Source of the DNA: Frondihabitans sp. PhB188
Lineage (GTDB): Bacteria; Actinomycetota; Actinomycetes; Actinomycetales; Microbacteriaceae
Direction: 5' to 3'
Assembly (NCBI RefSeq): GCF_003752365.1
Contig: NZ_RJUO01000005.1
Coordinates: 299,299 to 363,298, forward strand
Length of the DNA stretch: 64,000 bases
Shown: positions 44,190-52,513 of the stretch, piece by piece
Position numbering within the stretch: the first letter of the stretch is position 1
How the letters are laid out: each line of letters opens with the position of its first letter
Program-made: the position numbers and the translations under genes
Notes under the pieces: generated by a model
Told to the model about the DNA's origin: nothing
What the model saw: only the letters and a program-made list of their open reading frames with translations
Databases searched by the model: none

Positions 44190-44228
44190 TAGCGGGAGCG
44201 GGACTCGAACCCGCGACACCACGATTAT
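44190..44228 (-). other. Attachment-site core: 3' part of a tRNA (elongator tRNA-Met-like)
   Basis: On the minus strand these 39 nt read from just after the CAT anticodon position (ATAATCG) through the variable loop, the T-arm (GCGGG TTCGAGT CCCGC) and the acceptor 3' strand TCCCGCT with discriminator A. The 5' half of the tRNA is missing on the right, where element sequence begins. The identity with tRNA-Met is from memory of actinobacterial sequences. The core spanning anticodon loop to acceptor end is the pattern used by pSAM2-type integrases. Confidence 0.75.
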
Positions 44229-44342
44229 CGGCGGAGACTCTCGATAGCCCCGGAATCACGGGCACTTTTGCCTGGTTTAGGAGGGCATTCGTCGAGATTG
44301 CGATGCCTTGGCGACCCGTGGCATACCTCCCGGATCCCGAAG

Positions 44343-44534
44343 CTAGAGCGTAGTTCTGCGCGTAGTTAGCGCGCGGGGCTTGACACGAGTTCGAGCAGCA
44401 CGAGCTTTTCGCCAGAGTTCCGCAGAACCCAGCAATGCCGTGAGCAAAGCAATTGCGACGAGCAATGCCAGCCCCGTTGTCCCAGATCGGCCGATGCAGC
44501 ATTCGTGGCCCTGCGATTTCGTTTGCCAAAGCAC
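44343..44534 (-). CDS. Possible small single-pass membrane protein
   Basis: 63 codons; the C-terminal half holds one good membrane helix (TTGLALLVAIALLTALLGSAELW) followed by a basic tail (RKARAARTRVKPRALTTRRTTL). The N-terminal part is less convincing and the start uncertain. No relatives recognised; could be a remnant. Confidence 0.3.
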   Translation of the reverse strand: MLWQTKSQGHECCIGRSGTTGLALLVAIALLTALLGSAELWRKARAARTRVKPRALTTRRTTL

Positions 44535-44651
44535 AGGGCGGGCCTATGGCCTCCGACAGAAAGAAAAGAGACCCATACGAAGCACCTCTTAAAACTGGCT
44601 CGAATTGGACCGAAGGGCCGGGCCGGACAGGCTGCCCCCAGAAGGCGTGCA

Positions 44652-45101
44652 ATGCAGCTGAATCAAACCAAAGTTGCGAAAGCCGCTTGACCCTACGAGG
44701 CGGCCGAATTACTTTCACACTTTTCCATGGATCTGGGCGTCCATCGCGCGACACTCAGCGCTCGTCTCGCGGCAGGCGGCGTGCAGACTCGAAACAAGGG
44801 CATGGACAAACAAGTCATTGACGAAGCTCGGCGGCGATACGAACCCGGCGAATCACTGGCTCGTATCGGTGAAGTCCTTGACGTCTCGGCTCGCACGATC
44901 CACCCCTACCTACTCGAGCGGGGCCTAAGGAGGCGTTCTACGACCGGGCGCGAGAGACCACGGCAGCAGCCCAACGTTAGCGGCAACAACTCAGGAGCCC
45001 CGGCGCTCCAACCCAACAGCCACCGCCAGATCTTCAGGACGAGGCTCGTCGCGACCGTTAGACGCCTGACTCTCTTCAAAATCCATACGTGGAACTTCTG
45101 A
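44652..45101 (+). pseudogene. Remnant of a serine-recombinase C-terminal DNA-binding region
   Basis: The frame reads LNQTKVAKAA, then TGA, then PYEAAELLSHFSMDLGVHRATLSARLAAGGVQTRNKG and VIDEARRRYEPGESLARIGEVLDVSARTIHPYLLERGLRRR. These two helix-turn-helix units match the tail of large serine recombinases and invertases. The catalytic N-terminal domain is absent and an in-frame TGA interrupts the first unit. The part after the TGA could be expressed from ATG 44727 as a small DNA-binding protein of about 124 residues. I favour a remnant. Confidence 0.5.
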
Positions 45102-45150
45102 AAGAGCAGACCTATATGACCGCAGTGAATATTCCCAGTGGTGAGCATGA

Positions 45151-45447
45151 TCATGACAGGCGGCGCTCACCGGCCAAGCGCAAGCGTGTTCGTTGGGGTG
45201 CACGCGGCCTCGAAGCCAGCGGCACCTGCAGACAGCGAAGCCGGATGGCTGGATTTAAAGACTCGTAGTCGTCGACGCGCCATTCGTCAAGCCATTCGAT
45301 GACGGGACGATCACAGTCCAATCGGATCGGGAGCCACACGGAGTCAGCGACAGATGTATCGGTCCCAGGCAGGTCATCGGTTTCATCTTCCTCACCGCTC
45401 GCAACTGGGTACGTCGGACTATTTGTGTAACTAGTTCGTCGCGACAT
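45151..45447 (-). CDS. Hypothetical protein downstream of integrase
   Basis: About 98 residues if started at ATG 45447 (MSRRTSYTNSPTYPVASGEEDETDD). The middle VWLPIRLDCDRPVIEWLDEWRVDDYESLNPAIRLRCLQV looks like a natural protein with a Trp/Asp-rich segment. It begins 34 bp after the integrase stop on the same strand. Family not recognised. Confidence 0.5.
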   Translation of the reverse strand: MSRRTSYTNSPTYPVASGEEDETDDLPGTDTSVADSVWLPIRLDCDRPVIEWLDEWRVDDYESLNPAIRLRCLQVPLASRPRAPQRTRLRLAGERRLS

Positions 45448-45480
45448 CCGACGCTTCGGGGCAGCGCCGTCCAAAGCCAA

Positions 45481-46791
45481 CTACGACCGCCTTAGTTCGC
45501 GAGCGACGTCGAGCATCGCTGACGTGTCCGTCACGTCCGTATAGGACGACTTATTAATCTCTGGGTCGTGCCCGAAGTAGGCGGCTCGTGTGACGACGTC
45601 GATCTTGCCCTTGAAGATCGTGTTCAGCGTCGCTCGCCATACGTGTGTCCGGAGGACGGCGAACTCGGGGATCCCCAGCTCCGTGCTGAATTCTAGATAG
45701 AGGGGCGTCGTCTGCTTTTTGGAGTTGCTGGCATCCCACTCCTTTGATGAATCGGTAGGAGCTCCGATCACGAAGTTCTTGGGCTTGCTCGCGTCGTACC
45801 GCTTGGCGACGCGCATGGCTACGCGATCATCGAGGATGGGCACCTTGCGCGACTTGTGTGTCTTTGACACGCTGGCTCGCACGGTCACGTACACGGTGCC
45901 GTCTTTTGTAATCTCGACGTCGTTCCAAGTGAGCGCGTTCGCTTCGGAGACCCTGAGGCCGGTGGTGGCCTGCAGCAAGGTGATCTCGATCGCGTTGCGA
46001 CGACGGGCGATCCTGTCCTCGATCGTGAAGCGGCTCCTTTTTGGCTGGACAACTCCGGCCGACGGATCGAGCTCAAGCAAGTAAGCGAGGACCCGCTGGT
46101 GCTCGTTCTTCGTAAGCGCCTTGCGTTGCGGCTCGCTTACCATCGTCGAATCCGTGCCGGTGCGCCTCATCGAGATCGAGACTCCTTTGAGAGGGTTGCC
46201 GACCACCAGCTCTTCCCGATTGAGCTGTTGGATAACGTACTTTGACAGCACTGTCCGGGCTCGTGTTCCGCAACTAGGTCCGTGGAGCTCAGCGATCTCA
46301 CGGATGCATGCCTCGAGGAACCGAAGGCGTGTTCCCGTTGCGATCGGAAAATCTCCAAGGGCTGCCGCGTGCTTGTGGTCGCCGCACTCGCCAAGGATTT
46401 GGCTCACAGCCGTTCGATATGACGCTCTACTCCTCGGGCGGAGAGGTTCATTCTCCACGGCAGGCCGGGAAAAAGCATTAATAAAGTCGACCATTTTCGA
46501 CGTCGTCTTCCACTCACTCCCGCCCGTGGTGAGGAGTTCCTTGGCCGTGGCCCGAGCCCGTCGACGCGCATCAGCTTTGCTGCTTCCCTGGGATCGCCGA
46601 CGCAGCAGCCTGCCGTCGTGCAGACGGATCGACCAATCCAACATGTAGATGCCATCGTTGTTGCGTTCCGTGGGCTCGGAACGTTCGATCGAGTCCTTGC
46701 CAGGCTCAAGGCGGGTCGTCGCTGCGCGCTTCGTGCCCTTCTTGGGCTGACTGGTGCGCGGCGACTTCCCGTCCTTCTTGACTGCGCCCAT
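45481..46791 (-). CDS. int: Tyrosine site-specific integrase
   Basis: 436 residues. N-terminal arm-binding and core-binding region to about 225, then the catalytic domain with the full tyrosine-recombinase set: Arg280 (ATTGLRVSEA), Lys in the VSKTHKSRKVPI strand, His383/Arg386 (LRTHVWRAT), His408 (YFGHDPEI) and Tyr417 (NKSSYTDV). It should integrate and excise the element at the tRNA site 1.2 kb away. Start ATG 46791 shares one base with the stop of the excisionase gene (TGATG), the usual xis-int coupling in actinobacterial elements. Confidence 0.93.
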   Translation of the reverse strand: MGAVKKDGKSPRTSQPKKGTKRAATTRLEPGKDSIERSEPTERNNDGIYMLDWSIRLHDGRLLRRRSQGSSKADARRRARATAKELLTTGGSEWKTTSKMVDFINAFSRPAVENEPLRPRSRASYRTAVSQILGECGDHKHAAALGDFPIATGTRLRFLEACIREIAELHGPSCGTRARTVLSKYVIQQLNREELVVGNPLKGVSISMRRTGTDSTMVSEPQRKALTKNEHQRVLAYLLELDPSAGVVQPKRSRFTIEDRIARRRNAIEITLLQATTGLRVSEANALTWNDVEITKDGTVYVTVRASVSKTHKSRKVPILDDRVAMRVAKRYDASKPKNFVIGAPTDSSKEWDASNSKKQTTPLYLEFSTELGIPEFAVLRTHVWRATLNTIFKGKIDVVTRAAYFGHDPEINKSSYTDVTDTSAMLDVARELRRS

Positions 46792-47027
46792 CAGGCGGCG
46801 TCCACAACGTGCTCAGAGAGGAAGGACTCAAGGTCGACAACCCGGTAGATCAGCCGAGAGCCAGTTTTCCCGAGCCTGACGTAACGGGGGCCCTCGCCGA
46901 GCACGCGCCAGTTGGCGAGTGTCTTGCGGGTGACGCCGATGTATGCGGCGGCCGCGTCGGTCTGAAGACCGATAGGCGATAGGGACACTGGTGCCGGCGT
47001 TGTCGGAGTGTGTGCGGAAATGGGCAT
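46791..47027 (-). CDS. xis: Excisionase / MerR-type HTH protein
   Basis: 78 residues from ATG 47027. HTH_17 pattern LQTDAAAAYIGVTRKTLANWRVLGEGPRYVRLGKTGSRLIYRVVDLESFL. Immediately upstream of and coupled to int, so it likely directs excision. Its Shine-Dalgarno (GAGG, 7 nt from ATG) lies inside the 3' arm of a perfect hairpin (see 47035-47059). Confidence 0.88.
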   Translation of the reverse strand: MPISAHTPTTPAPVSLSPIGLQTDAAAAYIGVTRKTLANWRVLGEGPRYVRLGKTGSRLIYRVVDLESFLSEHVVDAA

Positions 47028-47034
47028 GGTCGTA

Positions 47035-47059
47035 CCTCGAAAGTTCGTGACTTTCGAGG
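47035..47059 (-). promoter_or_regulatory. Perfect inverted repeat overlapping the xis ribosome-binding site
   Basis: CCTCGAAAGT (47035-47044) and ACTTTCGAGG (47050-47059) with a 5-bp spacer. In the xis-int mRNA the GAGG Shine-Dalgarno forms the end of the 3' arm, so the hairpin would hide it. As DNA it is an equally good repressor operator. Confidence 0.65.
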
Positions 47060-47522
47060 GACCGGGTCCACCGAACCTATTACCGGTTGCTGGGGCGGTC
47101 GTGCACGGAAGGTGCGTGTCCACTCGTCGAGATCAACCGGCTTGCCGTCCGGTTGGCTCTGACCCTTGCATTTTCGGGCTGCCTCGAAGGTAACACGATA
47201 TCCCGGGCCGGCCCGGAACTTTTGTGACGGGTGCTGTGGGAACCCGAGGCCACGTCACCTGCGCCGAGATTGCTGATGATCCTGCGAGCGACAGGACTGG
47301 TCGAGAGAGGTCGCGTGGCCCCCGTTCTGGGCATAGTCGGTCACGAACGGTCATGCGTATCATCGACCGCTCACAAAGAGATTGCCCCCGAAGACAGCAA
47401 CAAGGGGGCACGGGTCGCCGTCGATCCACACATCGGACAGCACGTCGTGCAGAACCGGGGTACAGCCTGAGATGGCTGACCGGGGGTCCCTTGCCATCGC
47501 CACCGCGACGCAAGGAATACCC
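47060..47522. promoter_or_regulatory. Divergent control region of the element
   Basis: 463 bp between the leftward xis-int genes and the rightward mobilization genes. No gene is convincing on either strand. It must contain promoters for both directions; I could not fix -10/-35 boxes. Confidence 0.4.
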
Positions 47523-47735
47523 ATGCCCAAAACCGATCCCTCTGTGCCTTTCGAACTCGACAGGCTCCGCGCCTATTCGTTCGCCGAGGTCGCCGACCGT
47601 CTCGGCGTCAGCCTCAAGACCGTGCGCCGAATGGTCGACTCCGGAGACCTCAAAGCCTTCCGCCCCCATACGTCCGGTCGCACGATCCGCATCAGCGAGA
47701 CCGCGCTCCGCAACTTATTCGACGCCACCAACTGA
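47523..47735 (+). CDS. Small HTH (excisionase-family) DNA-binding protein
   Basis: 70 residues from ATG 47523: LRAYSFAEVADRLGVSLKTVRRMVDSGDLKAFRPHTSGRTIRISETALRNLF, a complete HTH_17 winged-helix unit. First gene of the rightward mobilization side. Probably a regulator of element genes or a second recombination directionality factor. Confidence 0.8.
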   Translation: MPKTDPSVPFELDRLRAYSFAEVADRLGVSLKTVRRMVDSGDLKAFRPHTSGRTIRISETALRNLFDATN

Positions 47736-47963
47736 TGCGCGCCCCGTGCACTCAGCAGCGGCCGCATACCGGTTCGCACGACTTCGAGCCGGGATTTGAG
47801 ACCGAACTCGCGCCGACGCACCCCCGTGAGCCCTGTGTCGCGGGACTGTGCGCGGTCGCACGCCCATCCCTACTCCGTTCAGCAGGAATCGGCTTCTGCC
47901 CGGCGCCGTAAGACTAACCAACATCATCGTCACCTCTACCACCTCAATAAGGAGCACCATCGC

Positions 47964-48539
47964 ATGACGTCAGTATTCGACGCGGCACTCGCCGCCGCGG
48001 ACAAACAGCACAAAGCGCGGATCAAGAGCATCCGCGACAAGCAGAAGAAGGAGCAGGCCACGCTCGACCAACGAATTGTCGAGCTCCTGCGCGAATACGA
48101 CCCCGTCACGTACGAAAAATATGCGGCCCGGGCCCGCTCGCTGATGGACGCGGAAACGAGCGCGAGGTCCGCGCGTGCCCGCTCCGGAAAAGTGGCAACT
48201 CGCTCGCAGAGGACCGCGCCGTCCAGCGGCGCAGCAACACCTGCGACCTCGCGAAACGAGACGACAGCCGACTGGACCGTCGCCGCCTCAACACCCGATC
48301 CGTTTGCGTTGCCGATGCCCGATGTCGACTCCCAGCCGGACGCCTGGGCGATCCCGACTGTCGCAACACAGAACACTGCAGCTCCCGCTGACACTTCGGA
48401 GGCTGCGTTCGCTGAAAGGCCGGCGACTTCTCCCGGTCAGACCCCACCACGGATCGGCGACCCCAACCCGTTCGACATGCCCGGCGTAACGCGCGGCACT
48501 TCGACCGGGTCCATCTTCGATCAGGCGTTCAACCAGTGA
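47964..48539 (+). CDS. Hypothetical protein with coiled-coil N-terminus
   Basis: 191 residues from ATG 47964 with AAGGAG upstream. Residues 8-60 are highly charged and helical (AADKQHKARIKSIRDKQKKEQATLDQRIVELLREYD), likely coiled coil. The rest is Ser/Thr/Pro/Ala-rich and disordered, ending DPNPFDMPGVTRGTSTGSIF. No family recognised. Position between the HTH gene and mobC/relaxase suggests a mobilization accessory or partition role, by context only. Confidence 0.7.
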   Translation: MTSVFDAALAAADKQHKARIKSIRDKQKKEQATLDQRIVELLREYDPVTYEKYAARARSLMDAETSARSARARSGKVATRSQRTAPSSGAATPATSRNETTADWTVAASTPDPFALPMPDVDSQPDAWAIPTVATQNTAAPADTSEAAFAERPATSPGQTPPRIGDPNPFDMPGVTRGTSTGSIFDQAFNQ

Positions 48540-48744
48540 ACGGGTTCATCTTGACTCCGGTGGCCAACCATGAGCACCTGCAAGGTACCCCGCATACCAA
48601 TTTTGGCGAAGGCAGCAGGCACGCCGCCGAGCGTCATGAATCCTGTCTGGACGGGCTTCCGCCTGCTTCGCGTGTCGGACAGAACGTCTGCTTGCGTCAA
48701 CCGGATCCAGACACTTCGGATACTCGAGGAAAGGAGCAGTCGTC
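48540..48744 (+). other. Candidate origin of transfer region
   Basis: 205 bp without a convincing gene directly upstream of the MobC and relaxase genes, where oriT commonly lies. It contains GAATCCTGTCTGG, which includes the ATCCTG core seen at IncP-type nick sites, and a short inverted repeat nearby. Assignment rests on position and one short motif. Confidence 0.25.
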
Positions 48745-49158
48745 GTGAGCGGGAAGGCGACGCGGCAGAGCGCTCCCCCGTCGCGGCCGAGGAAGCTCGA
48801 CATGCGACTCACGCTCCAGGAGTATTCGTTGCTCGAACGTACCGCTCACCGTCGCGGTCTCACGGTTTCGGCATTCACGCGCGCTGTTGCGGTCGACGTC
48901 GCAAACACATATGAAGGCCGGCCTCCTTCACACGAGACGGTTCCCGTGGCGGCTGTGCCGCCACTCACCGATGGGCACATCAATGCCATTTCCGCACTGC
49001 GGGTCGAGGTGATGCGGGCTGGCATCGAAGTGCGTGAGGTAGCCCGTCGTGCGAGCGCGGACGGTGTTGATCTAAATGGCCTCGGTGCTGCGATTGATGC
49101 TCTCTCTGCGTCAACGTGCGAGGTGGTCAGGCTGCTGGGCGGGCGGTCGCACCCGTGA
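48745..49158 (+). CDS. MobC-like relaxosome accessory protein
   Basis: 137 residues from GTG 48745 (AAAGGAG upstream). N-terminal ribbon-helix-helix-like segment RKLDMRLTLQEYSLLERTAHRRGLTVSAFTRAVAV followed by a helical tail (ISALRVEVMRAGIEVREVARRASADGVDLNGL) as in MobC proteins that melt or mark oriT. Its stop overlaps the relaxase start (GTGA), showing coupling. Confidence 0.75.
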   Translation: MSGKATRQSAPPSRPRKLDMRLTLQEYSLLERTAHRRGLTVSAFTRAVAVDVANTYEGRPPSHETVPVAAVPPLTDGHINAISALRVEVMRAGIEVREVARRASADGVDLNGLGAAIDALSASTCEVVRLLGGRSHP

Positions 49159-50702
49159 GCGTGACCGACGTCAAGCCGGACTACGACCTGAAGCGCAGCA
49201 CCGAGTACCTCGTGCTGGGCACGGATGCGAAGCGGAAGAAGCACCTCGCCGGGGGCACAAATCGTCTCGTTCCCGGCTTCTACTGCGACGCGCCCGACGT
49301 GGCGTCGTTCGTCGCACTTGGTGACGACCTGGCACGGCGTCACAGCCGGAAGGTCAAAGCGCAGAGCTACGTGCTGTCGTTTTCACCACAGGAGCTTTCC
49401 GTCGATAGCGACGCCGACCTGCACCGAGTCGGCGACGTGGCGTTCCTCCTCGCGAAGAAGATGCACCCGCATTCCCCCTGTCTCGTCGTCGTCCACGCCG
49501 ACGGCAAGGGGCGTGCACCCCATGCGCACGTCAAGGTTCTTAATCACAACACGGTCACCGGCAAGGCACTAGCCGACTATAGGACGCATTGGCAGGTCAA
49601 GCAGGCCAACGACGAGCTGATGCGCGAAGTCGGTCATGACATCCTCGACGTCCACCGGAAGTACACGGCACCGGAGTGGTCCAGGCAGCGTTCCAGGCTG
49701 ACGCCGTTTGAGGTCGAGCTCGGTGACCGCGTCGCGGCGGCTCGTGACGATGCTTTGCGTAAATATGCCAACAGCCTCGAGGCCAGTCAAGAAAGCTTTT
49801 TGGGCTCATTTCGCGCTGCGTGCGAGCGACTTGGTGTGCGCCTGGAAGTGCAAGAACACAGGATCAGCCACGGCGGCCGTGATATTCGAACGGCGGGGTC
49901 GTCCGTCCAGGGGTTCATCTTCGCGATGCGGGACGAGTCGATGCCGGTGCCGCGCCTCAAGCGGCGCAAGGCATCGTTCCTGTCGGAGGACTTCACACAC
50001 GAGGCGCTGGTGCAGTCGCTCGAGCAGATGCGACGCCAGCCGTCACCCGAAGCTGCTCGACCGGGCCGGCCCCGCCAGGTGTCCGGCGACGACGACAAGC
50101 TTGATCTTGCTGACGCCACGACGCACGCTGTGCCGGCTACTGCCGGTATCCGGGGCAGCGCGTTCCTGGAGGCGCCTGCTGAGCTTTCGTTTGCAAAGCG
50201 AATGAGGTCCGCCCTCGACGAGGCCGATCAGATAGCGCACGACCGGAGCGCCGAGTCGATCGAGGAGTACTTGTCGTCGAAGAGTGCACGGGCAGAGGCG
50301 ACCGAATCATCAACGGCGCCATCAGCAGCGGCGCGTGACGAAGCGGGAGTCTCGCAGGGGGAGGACAGCGACTCACCTCAGGATCTCGTCTCCGTCTTCG
50401 ATGCGGCCTCCTGGCCGACTCGCCTGGACGGTGCCGCGGCAGCGAGTGGACCCGACCTCGACGAGAATGCGGCCGACACGGCTTCTGCCCTTGCCGTCGA
50501 CCGACTGCTCGCGGACAGCCACCTGGTCAATCCGCGCGTCGCCAGCGACGCTGCGGAGCCGATCGCCAAAGAGAATCAGGCGGCTGTGGCGGCTGTGGCG
50601 GCTGAGCGCGATCGTCGGCGACGCTTGGCCAGGATCCGGGCGGAAGTGGACGTCGATGACTCTGATCGCGACACCGGGCGCGATGGCCCGTCATTGGCCT
50701 AG
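49155..50702 (+). CDS. HUH relaxase (MOBP/VirD2-like)
   Basis: 515 residues from GTG 49155. The metal-binding motif is VVVHADGKGRAPHAHVKVLN (His114, Asp116, His123, His125), the H-x-D-(x)n-H-x-H signature of MOBP relaxases. N-terminal RSTEYLVLG could contain the nicking Tyr. Residues about 215-290 resemble relaxase C-domains (GSFRAACERLGVRLEVQEHRI, RAGSS-like loop). The last 200 residues are acidic, Ala-rich and variable. It nicks oriT and pilots the strand. No coupling protein or T4SS is found, so the element is mobilizable rather than self-transmissible. Confidence 0.88.
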   Translation: MSVTDVKPDYDLKRSTEYLVLGTDAKRKKHLAGGTNRLVPGFYCDAPDVASFVALGDDLARRHSRKVKAQSYVLSFSPQELSVDSDADLHRVGDVAFLLAKKMHPHSPCLVVVHADGKGRAPHAHVKVLNHNTVTGKALADYRTHWQVKQANDELMREVGHDILDVHRKYTAPEWSRQRSRLTPFEVELGDRVAAARDDALRKYANSLEASQESFLGSFRAACERLGVRLEVQEHRISHGGRDIRTAGSSVQGFIFAMRDESMPVPRLKRRKASFLSEDFTHEALVQSLEQMRRQPSPEAARPGRPRQVSGDDDKLDLADATTHAVPATAGIRGSAFLEAPAELSFAKRMRSALDEADQIAHDRSAESIEEYLSSKSARAEATESSTAPSAAARDEAGVSQGEDSDSPQDLVSVFDAASWPTRLDGAAAASGPDLDENAADTASALAVDRLLADSHLVNPRVASDAAEPIAKENQAAVAAVAAERDRRRRLARIRAEVDVDDSDRDTGRDGPSLA

Positions 50703-50776
50703 CATTGCGGCCGTGGGCCGGGCTCGAATTTAGCGCCCGGTCCTAGTCCCTCCTGGCACTGGCGCGGAGACGCAGG

Positions 50777-51160
50777 TCACGGTAGCCGGAAGGCGCCGGC
50801 CTGACAAGCGAGTCGCAGGGCCTCCTCGAAGCGATCGGTTCTGAGGGTTTGGGCGGGAGTGAGCCCGTCGAGGTCGGCGTCGGGAGCGTTAAGCCACAGT
50901 GCGTCGCCCCACCTGCATTCGGGTGCCGGGGTCAGGTAGTTGAGCGCTTTCGATATGTGTGGCAGCGGGCTGCCGTCGGAACCGAATTGAAAGGCGGGAT
51001 AGACATCCGCGCCGTCTTTCGTGACCAGTCGAAGCACTTCTCGCCTCCGCACGAGCGCCTCCAGACCGTCGGCATCGATCCTCAGGAGCCGAAGAACGCT
51101 GGCAGTGTCGTGGAACGGGCCAACGTACGCGTCCCAAGTGCTCAGGTTATCGTCGGTCAA
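50777..51160 (-). CDS. Hypothetical protein with ParS/MbcA-like C-terminal segment
   Basis: 127 residues. N-terminal part may hold a helix-turn-helix (SVLRLLRIDADGLEALVRRREVL). Then VYPAFQFGSDGSPLPH and WGDALWLNAPDADLDGLTPAQTL, close to the Xre/MbcA/ParS toxin-binding (DUF2384-like) pattern. No RES-type toxin partner follows. Convergent with the relaxase gene. Confidence 0.6.
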   Translation of the reverse strand: MTDDNLSTWDAYVGPFHDTASVLRLLRIDADGLEALVRRREVLRLVTKDGADVYPAFQFGSDGSPLPHISKALNYLTPAPECRWGDALWLNAPDADLDGLTPAQTLRTDRFEEALRLACQAGAFRLP

Positions 51161-51189
51161 GTCGTTTCCTCATCGAGCGATGGGCCTCA

Positions 51190-51590
51190 GCGACGAGGGC
51201 GGGTCGCTGCGAATGAGGCTGCTCGACACGGGCGAAACTTCTGGCGGAGGCGTGCGGGAAAGCATTGACTTCTGCCGGGCGTCTTCTGCGCAGAAGACGA
51301 ACTGGAGCTGTATTGCCAACCGACGGATTCAATCCTCGAAACCACGTTTGCATGGTCGTCGACCCGCATCTCGTGCCGAGCGTCGTCCGTTGTCGTGGGA
51401 GCGTCAGAGTTGCGCGTCTCCGTGTGTCCAGAGTCTGATTTAGCCCTAGACCCAACCCGTGACGATGCCAGAGGCACAAATCCCGGCCACGTGGGCGACG
51501 AGTCTGGCGCCGAGTTGCTGCAAGAGATGATCGGGGAGGAGGGTGGCGGGCAGCGCACCATGTCGTCGCCGAGCGCCTGCGTCGGGGCAT
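51190..51590 (-). pseudogene. Decayed ParS-like gene
   Basis: One frame reads LPDHLLQQLGARLVAHVAG and then stops; another, about 60 codons on, reads MQTWFRGLNPSVGNTAPVRLLR. The intact gene at 54065 has, in one frame and the same order, LREMLGVKLVAYLG and TQSWFQGMNPALDYTAPARILR. This is therefore a frameshifted, stop-containing relative. Confidence 0.6.
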
Positions 51591-51660
51591 GCCTCGCTCA
51601 TGAGACTCACGGGGTGCCGGGGCCACCAATGGACCTGACAGCGTCACTCACGACACCGCC

Positions 51661-51990
51661 TCAGGACTTGCCATAGCGCGTAATATTCCCCCGTCGGGCA
51701 TCTCGGCGTCTAAGAGAGGGGTGCGGGTGGTCTTTAAAGCCATTTGGCTTGAGGACGCTGTCGATCTGAGCGCACGCCCTGGTCAGCGCGACGACGAGGC
51801 GCCCGGCAATCGAAAACATGTCGCGAGAATAGCCCGCCATGCACCAGGACGGAAGCTCCAGGTGAGATGTCGCCAGAGCGCCCCGGGTAGAATACTGCCC
51901 GAGGATCTTCGCTCTGAGGGATACAAAAGACGGCGTTCTTCCTCGTTTACGAGCATAAGCGAACGGCTTGATTGACGACGTGATCGTCAA
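51661..51990 (-). CDS. Hypothetical protein
   Basis: 109 residues: MTITSSIKPFAYARKRGRTP, ATSHLELPSWCMAGYSRDMFSIAGRLVVALTRACAQIDSVLKP, NGFKDHPHPSLRRR. Codon usage shows G/C-rich third positions, better than any other frame here. Family not recognised; might be regulatory given the basic composition. Confidence 0.45.
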   Translation of the reverse strand: MTITSSIKPFAYARKRGRTPSFVSLRAKILGQYSTRGALATSHLELPSWCMAGYSRDMFSIAGRLVVALTRACAQIDSVLKPNGFKDHPHPSLRRRDARRGNITRYGKS

Positions 51991-52085
51991 CTCTTAACCC
52001 CAGATCAGAAGCGATATTTCTCAGTCGAACTTTCGTTCTTGAGATAATTTGACGGGAGGCCCGAACACCGTCAGACTGCCTTGTC

Positions 52086-52250
52086 ATGACCGAACAGGAC
52101 GCTACCCTGGAAAGTATTTCAGCCTCTCGCGCACGCCCCCGAGACGAAGCCGTAAGCCGCCTTGCCGACGCCCTAGAGCGGCTCGACGCCGACAGGCGCT
52201 GGCTGATCGAATCATCGACTGAGAAGGTGCTGATTCGTCAGCGCGATTGA
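52086..52250 (+). CDS. Very small hypothetical protein, first gene of coupled operon
   Basis: 54 codons from ATG 52086: MTEQDATLESISASR, ending LADALERLDADRRWLIESSTEKVLIRQRD. Charged and helical, no membrane helix. Its TGA overlaps the ATG of the next gene (TGATG). Translational coupling and an uninterrupted frame support it as a real gene. Confidence 0.6.
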   Translation: MTEQDATLESISASRARPRDEAVSRLADALERLDADRRWLIESSTEKVLIRQRD

Positions 52251-52513
52251 TGCTGAGCGACGACCTGTCCGATCCGAGGAGCGGACCGTGGCGCGCAGGG
52301 CGCAGCGCCGACTACGTGGCAGCCGTATACGACACGGCGCAGCGAGTCAACGACATGCATGCGCTCTTCGGCGGCGAGGGATCTACGACCTGGAATCAAT
52401 TGACGCCACGCGAACAGCACAACCGTGCCGACTGGGTCGAACTCCACCTGAGCCTCCACCAGCAACTCCTCGCGGAACGCACAAATGGCACGGCCGGAGG
52501 CCGCCATGAGTGA
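52250..52513 (+). CDS. Small hypothetical protein, second gene of coupled operon
   Basis: 87 residues: LSDDLSDPRSGPWRAGRSADYVAAVYDTAQRVNDMHALFGG, then TTWNQLTPREQHNRADWVELHLSLHQQLL. No known family. The mainly helical LTPREQHNRADWVELHLSLH segment could be a protein-interaction helix pair. Starts in the stop codon of the previous gene and overlaps the next by 8 bp. Confidence 0.65.
   Translation: MLSDDLSDPRSGPWRAGRSADYVAAVYDTAQRVNDMHALFGGEGSTTWNQLTPREQHNRADWVELHLSLHQQLLAERTNGTAGGRHE

Noticed and set aside
51187..51561. A 124-codon Ser/Pro-rich frame
   Set aside because: No natural protein character; homology to the ParS-like gene lies in the other two frames, so this is an unrelated frame of a pseudogene.
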